A stretch of 64,000 nucleotides of DNA from the NCBI RefSeq assembly GCF_914484835.1, contig NZ_CAJZAR010000056.1, forward strand, positions 44,177-108,176. The letters run 5' to 3'. The notes beneath the pieces were generated by a model that did not search any database, was not told where the DNA came from, and worked only from the letters and a program-made list of their open reading frames with translations. A program made the position numbers and the translations under genes. The DNA is from Paraburkholderia tropica (GTDB taxonomy: Bacteria; Pseudomonadota; Gammaproteobacteria; Burkholderiales; Burkholderiaceae). This document shows positions 63,988 through 64,000 of this stretch, piece by piece (the first letter of the stretch is position 1; every line of letters begins with the position of its first letter).

Positions 63988-64000
63988 TTTGCAGTAGAAA

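Noticed and set aside
1..64000. CRISPR array
   Set aside because: No series of regularly spaced direct repeats with unique spacers was seen anywhere in the window.

Overview
The window looks like a chromosome segment of a Burkholderiales bacterium, most likely Paraburkholderia, Caballeronia or a close relative. The first 40.7 kb is very G+C rich with strong G/C bias at third codon positions. It carries typical Burkholderia-group genes: a polyhydroxybutyrate (PHB) operon, a phosphoketolase, a hopanoid C-3 methylase and YXWGXW/Gly-rich envelope proteins. From about 40.7 kb to the right edge, base composition drops visibly, codon use changes, and genes of defence type appear one after another. 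I read this part as an accessory (defence) island whose right end lies outside the window.

Region 1 (1-16.2 kb) holds the end of a LuxR-type response regulator with its hybrid kinase, a DUF2946 / TonB-dependent receptor / PepSY membrane protein set that is probably for metal uptake, small exported proteins, an SDR oxidoreductase, a membrane fatty-acid hydroxylase, an EF-hand protein and an OmpR/EnvZ-type two-component pair. Region 2 (16.2-28.9 kb) holds FAD-linked D-lactate dehydrogenase with a LysR regulator, HpnR, a patatin + GntP permease pair, a uracil-DNA-glycosylase-like domain joined in frame to DUF488, the AtoE short-chain fatty acid transporter and several envelope proteins. Region 3 (29-40.7 kb) is a fermentation/stress/PHB cluster: Hsp20, phasin-phaB-phaC, universal stress protein, Zn alcohol dehydrogenase, phosphoketolase, a DHH-family phosphoesterase and an APH-like/P-loop kinase fusion. 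Its content recalls the low-oxygen-activated locus of Burkholderia cenocepacia.

Region 4 (40.7-64 kb), the island, contains in order: a transposase fragment; an XRE regulator divergent from a four-gene coupled operon that includes an XRE-HAD fusion; a solitary HipB-like regulator; a membrane protein + caspase operon divergent from a 1002-residue protein joining a caspase domain to a Ski2-like helicase; an ApeA-like HEPN protein; a Septu-like ATPase + HNH pair; a two-TM protein resembling putative abortive-infection proteins; a DUF3800 protein; a 1438-residue NACHT-like NTPase ending in a PD-(D/E)XK-like motif; and an SOS-controlled SRAP (YedK/HMCES-like) gene with a LexA box.

The most interesting locus is 45.2-50.05 kb. 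Two caspase-like proteases, one fused to an SF2 helicase and the other in an operon with a multi-TM protein, are read outward from a shared promoter region that contains a perfect 14-bp palindrome. I infer a nucleic-acid-sensing, protease-executed defence module. A second notable feature is a small gene at 62.1-62.4 kb with a decayed copy at 55.9-56.1 kb; the two copies bracket the DUF3800 and NACHT-nuclease genes. All family assignments come from reading motifs; no database search was possible.
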